DNA of 64,000 nucleotides. Source: Aristolochia californica. Lineage: Eukaryota > Streptophyta > Magnoliopsida > Piperales > Aristolochiaceae. Under the pieces are notes generated by a model that saw only the letters and a list, made by a program, of their open reading frames with translations, was not told where the DNA came from and made no database searches. The stretch covers positions 30,253,708 to 30,317,707 of the forward strand of contig JARWKL010000009.1 of NCBI GenBank assembly GCA_029961685.1. The letters run 5' to 3'. The translations under genes and the position numbers were made by a program. Position 1 is the stretch's first letter. The number at the start of each line of letters is the position of its first letter. This document shows, piece after piece, positions 1 through 9,644 of the stretch.

Positions 1-358
1 CAAATCGGAGTCGGCTGGATGATTGGGATGATCAGACGGAGGGCATTAGGAGAGGGATAGAAAGGACACGCACAAAGTCTGAGCAAGAGAAAGAGGGGGA
101 GGCGTCACGGCGTTAGTTTGAGCTGCGGAGGTCGATAGCAGAAACGAGGGCGAAAGTCCGGCAAGAGGAATGAGGAAAAGGAGTATGTCTTTACGTTGCT
201 GCCCATGCGCTCTGTTTCTCGAAGGTGTACAGTGTGGAGTCTTTTGTCTCTCCCCCGGTCTTGGATAAACTCTCTTTTAGGTCCTGTTAGCGGTAAACTC
301 TCTTTTACGTTCTATTAGTGGGCAGAGAATGTTGATGGTAAAAATTGTTGTCGATGGT
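1..358. other. Noncoding sequence with a short direct repeat
   Basis: I see no gene here. An imperfect direct repeat with the core AAACTCTCTTTTA occurs near 265-280 and 295-310, and a GATGGTAAAA motif occurs twice near 334-362. The sequence runs directly into the miniature LTR element that follows. Confidence 0.4.
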
Positions 359-492
359 AAAAGGACCGGCCCGGTTGATATTTCAACACTTCTCTGATAC
401 CATGTTAAAACCAGTTACGCTAAAATCTCGAGATCTTAGTGAGAGGCGCAACATGACCTTATACAAGGACCGGCCCGGTCGATATCTCAACA
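359..492 (-). mobile_element. Miniature LTR (SMART/TRIM-like) remnant
   Basis: Read on the minus strand, 492-403 forms a 90-bp LTR-like block that starts TGTTGAGATATC and ends TTTTAACA. It is followed at once by TGGTATCAGAGA (402-391), which resembles the initiator-tRNA-Met primer binding site of plant copia elements. Only two bases later a second block starts TGTTGAAATATC (388-359) and matches the first for about 28 bp, including the core ACCGGGCCGGTCC, before diverging. The inference is a non-coding mini-LTR element with almost no internal domain and a truncated 3' LTR. It encodes nothing. Confidence 0.5.
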
Positions 493-1263
493 AAAGTGTT
501 TTCCACTAGTAAAAGTGACAAAAAAACACTCATTACTACACAGGGAATTCATTTTCTCTCTTCTCCTACTTAATTCATTTTCACTTTCAATTTGTCCAAA
601 GATGGTCTTCTTTTCAACTTCACCAAACTCCCTAGTTTCACTTCCCTTTTTCTAATTCTTCTTGTGTGATGTGACTATTCAACTATCTTGGTTCTTATGT
701 CCTTTAATAAGAGATGCTTGGGAGCCCATGTGAAGGTTGCACTCTCTTCAAATAAGCACACAATATCACTATAATTGTGTACCAAATTTTAATATTTTTT
801 ACAGTCTGTTCAAATATGATACAAAATTAGATAAAATAAAAGAGCGAATACCTCTTGAATAGGGCAATCCCACTCTTCTATATGAATAAGATCCATTTAC
901 ATTTGGTCAATACATCTCAGCTAGGAATTTTTGGGATGAATCTAAAACTCAACTTTAAGAGCAAAATTAGGAAGGTGGAATCTGTCCCCTTGTTCTTGTA
1001 CAAGATTGCCACCCTTCTCATTGTTGAAAGAAGAAGTAGAGCTGCCCCTCTCCCTTCTTTTCAAGTGCATGTAAGGACACAGGTTCCAGTGCACAAGGAA
1101 TGAACAGCAAATAGATGCAATAAGGGTGCAATATTGCAACAAACAATGAGATTTTGCCATAGAAGAAAAGATATATCAGAAGATGGGGATGTCAAACGTG
1201 AAAAAAGCAATAGAAAATTCCAACATGGTTGAAAATGAATCAAAATTGAAATTTGGAGACACT
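493..1263. other. AT-rich intergenic sequence
   Basis: No gene is supported. The short open frames on both strands around 855-1243 overlap each other, lack recognisable domains and show no splice context. Confidence 0.5.
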
Positions 1264-1537
1264 AAGTTGAATTTTGGCTCCCAAAATGACTAGCCACTCA
1301 ATAAATCTCATCTGCCAACTAAGAAACTCAAGATATTTGATCGCACTAATCCATGTGAGACTATTCTTTAACACCCCCCTCATGTTTAAGCACATAGATA
1401 ATTTGGGTGGAGTGGAATGCCCACATACGAGTACTTGCTCTGATATCATGTTAAATTGGGTCTAAGGCCTATCCCAAAATGACTAATAAACTCAAAATTT
1501 TTTATTTCACTAATCCATGTGTGACTATTTCTTAACA
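1264..1537 (-). mobile_element. Miniature LTR retrotransposon (SMART/TRIM type)
   Basis: On the minus strand this ~274-bp unit has every non-coding part of an LTR retrotransposon. The 5' LTR (1537-1449, 89 bp) starts TGTTAAGAAATAGTC and ends TTTAACA. A primer binding site TGATATCAGAGC (1448-1437) follows directly; it has one change from the common TGGTATCAGAGC. A ~60-bp spacer leads to a polypurine tract GAGGGGGG (about 1381-1374). The 3' LTR starts TGTTAAAGAATAGTC (1373) and runs to about 1264, with ~20 extra bases relative to the 5' LTR. No coding capacity remains, so mobilisation would need enzymes in trans. I did not find a target-site duplication. Confidence 0.7.
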
Positions 1538-3210
1538 GCAAAATTATATGTTTTCATAACATCTTAATTATACAAAGTAAATATTATATTAGAGAACTCA
1601 TATTTTTTTATCCACATAAAAACTGGGCTTGGTTTTTCATTAAAAAATCATGTTTTCTCTCTTCAAAAGTCAGTCTAGTAGCTAGAAAAATTGGTCAAAA
1701 GCATCAAGAAACTTTTTCACACAGCTTTTTGTTACAGGAAAATCGTTTAAAGCTGTTTACTTGTCCACGAGAATTTTTTTCCGTTGACGGCATTAGTTAT
1801 TTAATTCGTCTGGGCTCAATCTTAAACTACGAATTAAACGTAAAATTGTTGATTTAATGAGCTAACGAAAGTCGAAGGCATTGGCAGAAAGTGGTGGGCA
1901 GGAAAAATGCGAGTGATAAGCCGACAATTAAGTTCATCTACTGGAGTTATTGGTTATCAAGCACCCAAACCTAGTGCTTCTTATCTTGCTCTGTCTCATC
2001 TTGAATATTGATACCTTTTACACATTTCCATCTTTCAAGCCTGTTGGGCGTACTTGTTTCCTTGTTTTACCGAGGTGAGGATGACGCTAAGGAGAGATGG
2101 AAATGATGCAATGCGCCCACAGCTTGCAGTCTTCGGTCTTGGGCCTCGTATATAGTTTTTGGCCTATCGTCACTTGGCATTATCTTCTGGGTTTGAGTTT
2201 TGTGTGCTCCCCCCGGCCCCCACCCACCACCACCACTGTGGCACTATCCACAATTCCACACGGTCACAAAGATTGGAGTTGGAACGCACAGTAGTAGCAT
2301 CTTGCCATCTTCTGTGCAATTCCGCCGCCTCGGAGGATGTGGAAGGAAGCAGGAGTTTGTTCTTCCTTTGACGACAAAGCTGTAGCTGTACCTCGGCCCC
2401 GCATGGGGTTGGCAATGTCATTGGATTAACAGCTCCACCGAGATAAACTCCTTTCAGTAGTTGTCCAGATATGGTCAGGGAAAGAGTGGTGTCTCAAACT
2501 GAGATTTCATTCGTCATCTCCATGCGAAGGAGCACCCAGAGTCATGTTGGTAACAACTAGACTGCTAGAGGCCCACGAATAGTCATTTACTCTTTCTAAC
2601 AAGTAACAACATGTTCTGTTATTGTCTTTATGAAGTTCTACACCTGCACTGGTACAATTCTACAAAGACGCCATCACTGATTGAAAATAGCACGTATGAA
2701 ATATGACTTTATGATCGATATGGAAAATCACGAGAACGGATAACCCCCATAATTTACTCTTCTTGTCAATTCAAGGCAGCGAGAACCCAGCTAACCCTTG
2801 CTGATTCTTCGCAATTCCACAAACTTCTCCGGCCGCCAGATAAATAACATTAGAGTATCCTTGCCAGAAAGAAGAAACCAGACGGAACTCTCGCCGTCAA
2901 GGCATGTGAAAGACAGGGATGCAAAACAAAGAACGAACTACTAGTAGAAAGGATACTCGAGATTTTTCTAAATAACCATATTTACGTCCGCTGCTTACGT
3001 ACATTACATCACTATGTCGAAATCACAGTTGTGCAGAAAAATATAAACAGGAACAACTTTTTTATTAGATACAGCTAGTAACAGGTTCATGGCATTACTG
3101 CAGGCTGGTCGTCTGTAACTCAATATGCGAGTCCCACTCTCGAAGTCGATTTGTGTGTCAATCCTTGGCATGCAGCAACTACTTCGAGCAATTTTGGGTA
3201 CAGGCAACTT
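1538..3210. other. Intergenic sequence, no supported gene
   Basis: This is unique-looking sequence with no recognised coding region. Overlapping short frames near 2097-2421 come from a proline/histidine-coding C-rich stretch (2205-2240) and are not convincing. The 3' flank of the broken DUF1677 gene lies at 3000-3210. Confidence 0.45.
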
Positions 3211-3581
3211 TTAAGAGGATCTGTGTCGAAAGCTATTCCTAATAGCATGAATCATTGATATGGCGAGTGAAAGCATGGGATTGACCCGCGTAGTTGGGTT
3301 TAACTTCTTGAAGAAGGCTGTATGGTTGTCAATGGGTTCACCCAGTGCCTTCTCCGGGTCTTTATTCAGTTGTTCTTTCACAGCTTCAAAGCAAAGCCAG
3401 CAGACCCACTTCCCGCAGTAGCAGTCCTTGACATTGACCAATATAATCCGGAGTGTATTCCTCGAGGAGTCCACAGCATTCGCACTCTGCACATTCAACT
3501 TTTGCAACTTTAATGAGGTCGACCTCCCTGCTTAAAGTTTGATTTTTCTGCAAGAACGATCGGTTAAAAAAAAAAAAAAGG

Positions 3582-3599
3582 TATTAGGAGTCTTTGGAT
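3582..3599 (+). repeat. Left arm of 18-bp inverted repeat bracketing the copia fragment
   Basis: TATTAGGAGTCTTTGGAT. Its inverted partner at 5548-5565 matches 17 of 18 bases. The two arms lie at the truncated end and just outside the LTR of the copia fragment. Confidence 0.6.
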
Positions 3600-5541
3600 G
3601 TTGTATTAGTTCAAAAGGATAGCAGGATTTTGTTTGACTTTGTAAAGGAAAAGACAATCTCTTGTGTTTAGCAAGAGGACAGATATATCAAACCATTGAA
3701 TTAGGAACAACAATTTGTGGAACAACAGAGGATAACGATTGCATTCGAGATTGAGATGGATGACCCAATCTCCTATGCCAAATGTCAAAAACTAAATGTT
3801 TGGAATTAAAACCAAAAGCAGAATTAGAAAACAAATCTTTAGGAGAGTTCACAGGTGAATCTGGTTTCTGCAGTAAAGTCATTCACAAGCTTTACCCTTC
3901 CCAATCATGCTCCAATGGATGGGGTCCTGAAGAAAACAAAAGTCATGAAAGAATGTTATACAACATGAGGAAGACTGAGTAAGTTTGTTGACAGAAATTA
4001 GATTGAAGTGGAAGGAAGGAACACACAAAACAATGTATAATTTGAGTTGGGGAAATAAGTGAATGTATCCGATGTGTGTAACTGGCACAAATGTACCATT
4101 TGGCAGTTTGACAAATAAATTTTGAATAGGCTGATAGGAATCAAAAAAGGATATAAAATGAACCATATGGTCCGTGGCACCAATGTCAATGATCCATTCA
4201 CTACTAGGAATCAAACCAGATTTAACTGTGTTAAAAAAAAATGTGAAGATGTAGAATCAAGCTTACCAGATAAATGTTCAAGTGGAGATGTTACCATATT
4301 AGCATTGTGTGGCGAGGATTTGGAAGATTGAGTATGGAGTAATGCCAAAATTTGTTGACATTGCTCTGGAGTGAAAGGTAATGAAGGACTAGTTGATGAT
4401 TCTGCCTCAACATTGTTAATAGTCTCAAAATGATTTGCAAAAAAATTGGAAGAATTAGAAGAATGTGAGGACCTGCTTTTAGATCGATATCCTGAAGGAT
4501 ATCCATGCAACTTAAAACATTTCTCCACTGTATGACCTGGTATGGAACAATGAGAGCAAACAGGTCTACGAGTGTTAGAATTATTCTGAGAAACTGATTT
4601 AGTTGAAGAGATAGTAGCAACAGAAGGTATGGCTGGTAACAACACAGATCCAATCTCTCGTTGGCGTTCTTCTTGAATAACCAGAGAAAACACTTTATTA
4701 ATTGAAGGCAGAGGATCATTAAGAATGATCTGACCTCGAATGTGTGAGAATGAGTCATTTAGTCCCATTAAGAATCGCATGACATATTCTTGTTGCTGCA
4801 TATCCATCAACGATCTCAACGCGCCACAAGAACAAGCAGGTAGCGGACAATAATTGAGTAACTCATCCCAAAGACCTTTCATTTTTGTAAAATAAGCACT
4901 TATAGCAAGATCATCCTGAGTGAGAGATGCGATGGATTTCTGCAGTTGATAAATGCGAGGTCCATTACTTTGAGAAAACCTTTGATTGAGATCGGACCAC
5001 ATCGCATGAGCAAAATCGACATAGATGACGCTGACAGCTATCTCTCGTGAAAGAGAATTTAAAATCCAAGAAAGAACCATGTTGTTGCAACGAGTCCAAA
5101 ACGGAAACATATCAGATGTTTTAGAAGGAGATGGAAGAGATCCATCAACGAAACAGACTTTGTTCTTGGCAGTTAATGCCATTAACATTGAGTGATGCCA
5201 GGTGTTGAAATTTTCACTGGTGAAAAGCTGAGTGACAAGAACATTTCCTGGACTATCTCCATGATGAAGGTAATATGGATTCAAAGAATCCATAGGACGA
5301 ACAAAACTCGAGATCTTGTCTAGCTCTGATACCATGATCAAATGTGTTCTGGAATTTGTATGAAAATAGAGAGATAAAATGTGCTTTGTAATTCGTATGG
5401 AAAATAGAGAACTCCTTCTGTTAATAAAAACAAAGTACAAAAGTGTTTATATACAAAACAGAAAATGAAGTCTACTATGACTAAGTCGGCTGACTAACTA
5501 TACAACTCAGCATGTTACACTTTACAGCTCAGCATATTACA
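3600..5541 (-). mobile_element. Ty1/copia retrotransposon, 5' half only
   Basis: On the minus strand the 5' LTR is 5541-5335 (207 bp, TGTAATATGC to ...TTTGATCA), followed by primer binding site TGGTATCAGAGC (5334-5323). The gag frame most plausibly starts at the ATG at 5293 (MDSLNPYYLHHGD) and runs to 4211. It has a copia-type gag domain and a zinc knuckle CSHCSIPGHTVEKC. A frameshift in a T-run near 4230-4239 separates gag from the protease region, which carries DIGATDHM where DTGA is usual. A GAG-pre-integrase segment (WHRRLGHPSQSRM, near 3780) follows. The element stops at about 3600, just as the integrase core would begin. Reverse transcriptase, RNase H and the 3' LTR are missing. Confidence 0.85.
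4211..5293 (-). pseudogene. copia gag remnant (zinc-knuckle capsid protein)
   Basis: This is the best-preserved frame of the truncated copia element, about 360 codons. The N-terminal two thirds is the retrotransposon capsid-like domain, with SENFNTWHHSMLMALTAKN near its start and a long middle region containing LWDELLNYCPLPAC. The C-terminal third holds one CX2CX4HX4C nucleic-acid-binding knuckle followed by KLHGYP. The frame also stays open upstream, through the primer binding site. I prefer the ATG at 5293 because MDSLNPYYLHH resembles gag starts in this family. The frame ends at a frameshift, so no gag-pol polyprotein can form. Confidence 0.7.
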
Positions 5542-5547
5542 TTATTA

Positions 5548-5565
5548 ATCCGAAGACTCCTAATA
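5548..5565 (-). repeat. Right arm of 18-bp inverted repeat
   Basis: The reverse complement reads TATTAGGAGTCTTCGGAT, one mismatch from the arm at 3582-3599. It begins seven bases outside the copia 5' LTR edge at 5541. Confidence 0.6.
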
Positions 5566-6034
5566 AAAGGCAGAAGATCTAGTGTTACTCAACAGTAAAC
5601 CAGAAAGATAACCCCAAAAGAAAAACAACGCATAAGAAAGTTATACAAAAAGAGAAAATCAAACCAACAACAAGAACAAGGGAAAGAGAAGGATGGTCTT
5701 ACCTTATGAGACTAGCTTTGAGTGACGGCGTTGAGCGACATGGTTGCAATGGAAAACCGGCGAGTCTCCTTTTTTATAGCTTAAGAGACGAAAAAGGAAG
5801 ATGGAGTTTAAGGAAAGGGTGCGTAGTTCTTTTGTAGACCTTCAGTTCAGACTTTACACAGTAAAGGTCCCTTACTTATAGATGGAAGGGCTTATTTTGC
5901 CATCAATTCGGCCACAAATGAAAATACTAAATGGACACTAGCATGATCTTTTTCCTGTGACCAAGTGGCAAAGCCATGGAAGCATATACATCGTCAAATT
6001 CTGAAGAAAAAGGCAAGGGATAATTTCCAGACAA

Positions 6035-6043
6035 TTGAAACAA
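6035..6043 (+). repeat. 9-bp target-site duplication, left
   Basis: TTGAAACAA, identical to 7660-7668 on the far side of the MULE. Confidence 0.85.
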
Positions 6044-7659
6044 GGGAATTTTCCTAAAATACCCATTTAAAATAAGTTATTTTCAAAAACACTGACGTCA
6101 TCAAAATATTTCTAAAACTACCCAACTTTAACCAGTCAAATGCCTATGTGTGTAGTCAAAAATAACACGTAAGCTTTGACTGCTTGTGTCGACATGTCAT
6201 CAGTGAAATAAACATAGATCGACACGTCATCTGACACGTCATTATTTTACCACGTCATCTGCCACATAAGTTGCCACATAATTAAATGAAAATTTTGAAT
6301 AATTTTTTAAAAAATTCAAAAAATCAGATACATTTTTTATTACCTAATATCTACAATATTGGACATTTATCTTTGGGAAAAGTAATAAATTTTATATCTC
6401 GAAGCCAAAAATAGAAAAAACCAAAATTATTAATATTTTTGATTACTTAAAAGTAATTTGGTTTGTAAATTAATTATTTGACAAATAAAATTTTAAAATT
6501 CTACTTAAAATCATGATAAATCTAATAAAAACCTATAGAAATGAAAATAATATGATTAACCATGTTAACATATTAATTAATTATTTTCAAGCAAATATTT
6601 TTAAACTAAATCATCACTATTTATAAAGAGAGGCTTTTTTTACTTGCATACAGAGAAAAGAATATTTATAAAATTAAATTTATTGGATAAATAATAAAAG
6701 GGTAAATTAATAAATATTTACAAAATATTAATATTTTTATTTATGTTACTTTTTTATAACAGAATAAAATAGTAAAATAAATAATTAGTTATAATTACCA
6801 CCCTTAACGAATCGAGCCTGCAGATTGAAAAGGGTTTAGCAAAGTCTATGAAGGTTAAAAAAATGCACAGAACAACAGACCGGATTCCGTCGTTTTTAAG
6901 GATCGGAAAACGTCGATGCAATAAAATCCATTTGAACTGCCATGACTGATCTCATCACATTTGCAAGTTAGGCTAGTTGGGTTAATTGAATAAAAAAACA
7001 GTGCGTTCCATTCAGAAACAGGACCCAATCCACTGTTATTCACAAAAAAAATTAATACAGTAATTAGATTCAAAAGGGGGAGCGGAGAAGAATAATGAGA
7101 AGAGGACGGGGGGGGGGGGGGGGGGGGTAAGCGGGCGGGCGTCGAGGGCCAGATCGAGCGGCGACAGCAAGAGAGCGAGCGGCAATAGGGGAGCGAGCGG
7201 CGGTAGTAGGAGAGCGAGCGGCGGCAGCAGGGGAACGAGTGGTGGCAGTAGGGGAGCGAGCGGCGGCAGCGGCTAGAGGAGAGGGGGTGAGAGGAGACGC
7301 AAGGAGAAAGATCGAGGAAGAGAGATTTTTGAGAAAAAAACATACAAGTGAGGGCTTACGTGGCACGATATGTATTTGATTTTTTTATTTTTAAAAAAAT
7401 ATATTTAATTTTTTATTTAATGACGTGGCAGTTTATGTGGTAGATGACATGGTAAAATAATGACATGGCAGATGACGTGTCGACTTATGTTACTGCACTG
7501 ATGATGTGGCAACACATAAGCAGTCAAAACTTACATGTCGCTTTTGACTGCACACATAGGCATTTGACCGGTCAAAGTTGGGTAGCTTTAGAAATATTTT
7601 GATGACGTAGATGTTTTTGAAAATAATTTATTTTAAATGGTTATTTTAGGAAAATTCCC
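6044..7659. mobile_element. Non-autonomous Mutator-like element (MULE) with long inverted ends
   Basis: The two ends are inverted copies of each other over about 280 bp: GGGAATTTTCCTAAAATA from 6044 inward and its complement ending at 7659. Both arms share ACGTCATCAAAATATTTCTAAA and CGACACGTCATCTG-type blocks. The element is flanked by a perfect 9-bp direct repeat TTGAAACAA (6035-6043 and 7660-7668), which is typical of MULEs. The centre is very AT-rich (6300-6800), then turns abruptly GC-rich (7100-7310) with a 20-bp G run at 7108-7127 and a 21-bp tandem repeat. No transposase is visible, so it must depend on an autonomous relative. Confidence 0.85.
7108..7275 (+). repeat. Poly-G run and 21-bp GC-rich minisatellite inside the MULE
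   Basis: A 20-base G run (7108-7127) is followed by about five diverged copies of a 21-bp unit built on GAGCGAGCGGCGGCAGCAG. Because 21 is a multiple of three, the minus strand stays open and would read as a seven-residue repeat (RRSLPYC-like). I regard this as low-complexity sequence, not a gene. Confidence 0.7.
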
Positions 7660-7668
7660 TTGAAACAA
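7660..7668 (+). repeat. 9-bp target-site duplication, right
   Basis: TTGAAACAA, identical to 6035-6043. Confidence 0.85.
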
Positions 7669-7807
7669 CGAGACTTCATTTGAGCAAAGCAATGGACAAG
7701 CAGATCGACAAAAATGGAGATTGATGCGAGACCTGCCATATATGTGATGCAACAACTAGCAGTTGAGAGCACTAAACACAATGGACAGGCTTATCCGGAA
7801 GCTTTAT

Positions 7808-8023
7808 TCACGAATTTTCATCCTTCTGATGGATGATCTTTCTTCGTGTCAAGGTAATCCGTTCAAGCAATGAAGTGAAGAGGTAGTGAACTTGGCCGAA
7901 TTCCACCTGCAAGCTTGAACCACATAGAGGGTTTTCCAGCTTGGCGATGGAGACCAATTTATCTTCTGAAATGCTACTCGTGTTAATCCGGTTGCTAATA
8001 TCCGGTTTGTGTGGCGTGGTCAT
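7808..8023 (-). CDS. Small unrecognised open frame (71 aa)
   Basis: From an ATG at 8023 the frame reads MTTPHKPDISNRINTSS and ends HQKDENS. Composition is mixed and protein-like, with no membrane segment, signal peptide or known motif. The frame remains open upstream of the ATG, so it could be part of a longer exon. It sits just outside the MULE. I do not recognise a family, and chance is a real possibility. Confidence 0.25.
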   Translation of the reverse strand: MTTPHKPDISNRINTSSISEDKLVSIAKLENPLCGSSLQVEFGQVHYLFTSLLERITLTRRKIIHQKDENS

Positions 8024-8044
8024 CTTGGAACAAACAACAAGCAA

Positions 8045-9092
8045 TTGCAGTTAGAGAATATAGAATGTTGGGTTGTTAAAGCAGCCACTCGTGTCCGTTC
8101 ACGAGCAACCATTTCAAGGTTTATGAACCTGTATATATGATATGATCCATGTGGGTTACAATATATGAACACAGTCAAATAATATCTAAGACAATTTGTA
8201 AGGGTTGAGCACTAGGGGTAAGCTACAAAACGAAGAGTGAAGCAGTGAAATAGTTCTAGCCGTAAAGTAAATATTAATCGGTGCCTCATGTAGCGTAAGG
8301 CACAAGCTTGTTGGGTCCTCATATTACAGAACGTCATATAGTCCGGTTTTACGACTTAAAAAAAAAAAAAAAATCACAGGCGACCCATATTTCTCCAAAT
8401 GACACTCATCCACTAGAAATTTACATGCCTTGAGCAATTTACACTTGCGTAAAGCTCCCACAGAACGCATGCGGAATCCACCTACTTAAAAACAAGTAAT
8501 CTTGACAGGGACGTTGACTCTATTCATTCAAAATACTTACATCTTGTGCAATCTAAACTCTCAAATGATCCACGACTAATGGAAAGAACTCCGTGGTTAG
8601 GCAAGTTAATTAAAAAAAAAAAACTACGGACCATGTCGTAACTGATCTTCATAAGCGCACAGAAGTTAAATTCTTCCCAGCGTCCACCAACTTCAGCAAC
8701 TTGAATCAGGAACATATACGAACGGAATCTGTTCAACAACCTCCTCTCGCCATTGACAACAATGGAGGTTGTGAGAGAGATGAGCTCGTGAAAGGCTGGA
8801 GGAGGGGAATAGCTGTTCATCTAAGCAACCAAAAAACTCTAGAGGTTGACTGCAAGTTCGAGGAAATTAAAGACGCCTAGGTGTTAAGAGAGCTGAAAAG
8901 ACCCAAGAAAAGTGGGGATGAAGTCGACAAATCAACAAAGAAGGTAACAAATAGCAGAGAGACAGAGAGGGGGAGAGAGAGAGAGATATACAACCGTAGA
9001 GACCACCGACGCACGCAAGATAGACTTAATGGAATAGCAATACTAGAGTCGAGCAACTCGAGCAAAGTGTTCTTGCAATCGCCATGATGAAT
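8045..9092. other. Intergenic sequence
   Basis: Nothing convincing was found. A 98-codon minus-strand frame (8820-8524) starts with ATG but contains a lysine/phenylalanine run encoded by a homopolymer and has no recognisable domain. A GA-rich stretch lies at 8960-8985. Confidence 0.4.
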
Positions 9093-9644
9093 TCAACGAA
9101 GTTTAGCATAATCAGCCATCTCCTTGGTGATGGCAGGAATGCAGCTCGAGCTTCTGGTTATAGTGGACTTCTTAGGACCACCCAAGTCCCTAGGACTACT
9201 AGATTTGCCTCTGACTCCTCTGTTGCTTTTCTTTAGAATCTCCCTCATGGCATCCGCCTGGTAAAGAACAGGGTATGCTCTGCCAATCCTATTAAACCTC
9301 ACGCACGCACTCATATGCGCTTTCAAGGCATCTTCCTTAGCCCCTCCCTTCTCACCCTCTTCCTTCACGGCCTCCGAGCAGAGGCCACATATCCATTTCC
9401 CGCAGAACTTGTCGCGCACACGATGAATGTAGTTTGGAGTGCACTCCTCGGACATGCCGCAGCACTCGCACCTGGCTTCCTCCACCTCAGAAATCGGCGG
9501 CAGCTTCGCGTCTATGGCTTCTTTACTGAGCTCTAATGATAGATCAGACATTGCTCTCTGAAGGCCTTCCATTGATAGCTTGCGAGGCTTGCAGAAGCTG
9601 TCCCTCGCATCGGAACTGAAGAGTGTCTCTCCATTTGGTGCCAT
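9093..9644 (-). CDS. DUF1677-family protein (183 aa)
   Basis: This is an uninterrupted single-exon frame starting at the ATG at 9644. The N-terminal ~55 residues (MAPNGETLFSSDARDSFCKP...) are serine-rich and variable. The conserved DUF1677 core spans roughly residues 57-125, with CECCG (59-63), EECTPNYIHRVRDKF and CGKWICGLC (81-89). These cysteine pairs are spaced like a metal-binding site. The C-terminal tail is basic and serine-rich. The family is plant-specific and its biochemical role is not established, so I assign none. A broken paralog lies on the same strand about 3.4 kb away (3211-5741), pointing to a local duplication split by the MULE. Confidence 0.85.
   Translation of the reverse strand: MAPNGETLFSSDARDSFCKPRKLSMEGLQRAMSDLSLELSKEAIDAKLPPISEVEEARCECCGMSEECTPNYIHRVRDKFCGKWICGLCSEAVKEEGEKGGAKEDALKAHMSACVRFNRIGRAYPVLYQADAMREILKKSNRGVRGKSSSPRDLGGPKKSTITRSSSCIPAITKEMADYAKLR

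Larger units (their letters stand above)
3211..5741 (-). pseudogene. Broken DUF1677-family gene interrupted by a copia fragment
   Basis: Exon 2 (3547-3211, minus) encodes a DUF1677-like Cys-rich domain: CECCG, then TPDYI, then YCGKWVCWLC and EAVKEQ. It follows an acceptor-like CTTGCAG at 3554-3548 and is open in phase 0. The two halves lie in different frames because of one extra base at about 3436, between TPDYIG and VKDCYCG. A likely first exon is 5741-5703. It starts ATG with MSLNAVTQS, then an in-frame TAG, and ends CATAAG before a strong donor GTAAGA. The intervening ~2.15 kb acts as an intron and contains the copia fragment at 3600-5541. With a nonsense codon and a frameshift it is probably dead. 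A sequencing error at either site cannot be excluded. The role of DUF1677 proteins is unknown. Confidence 0.6.

Noticed and set aside
6855..7366. Minus-strand Cys/Arg/Ser and Ala/Pro-rich frames inside the MULE
   Set aside because: They are produced by a 21-bp tandem repeat and a G run. Low-complexity composition in every frame argues against a protein.
8524..8820. 98-codon minus frame starting MNSYSPPPAF
   Set aside because: It contains a homopolymer-coded stretch, has no domain, and lacks splice or promoter context.
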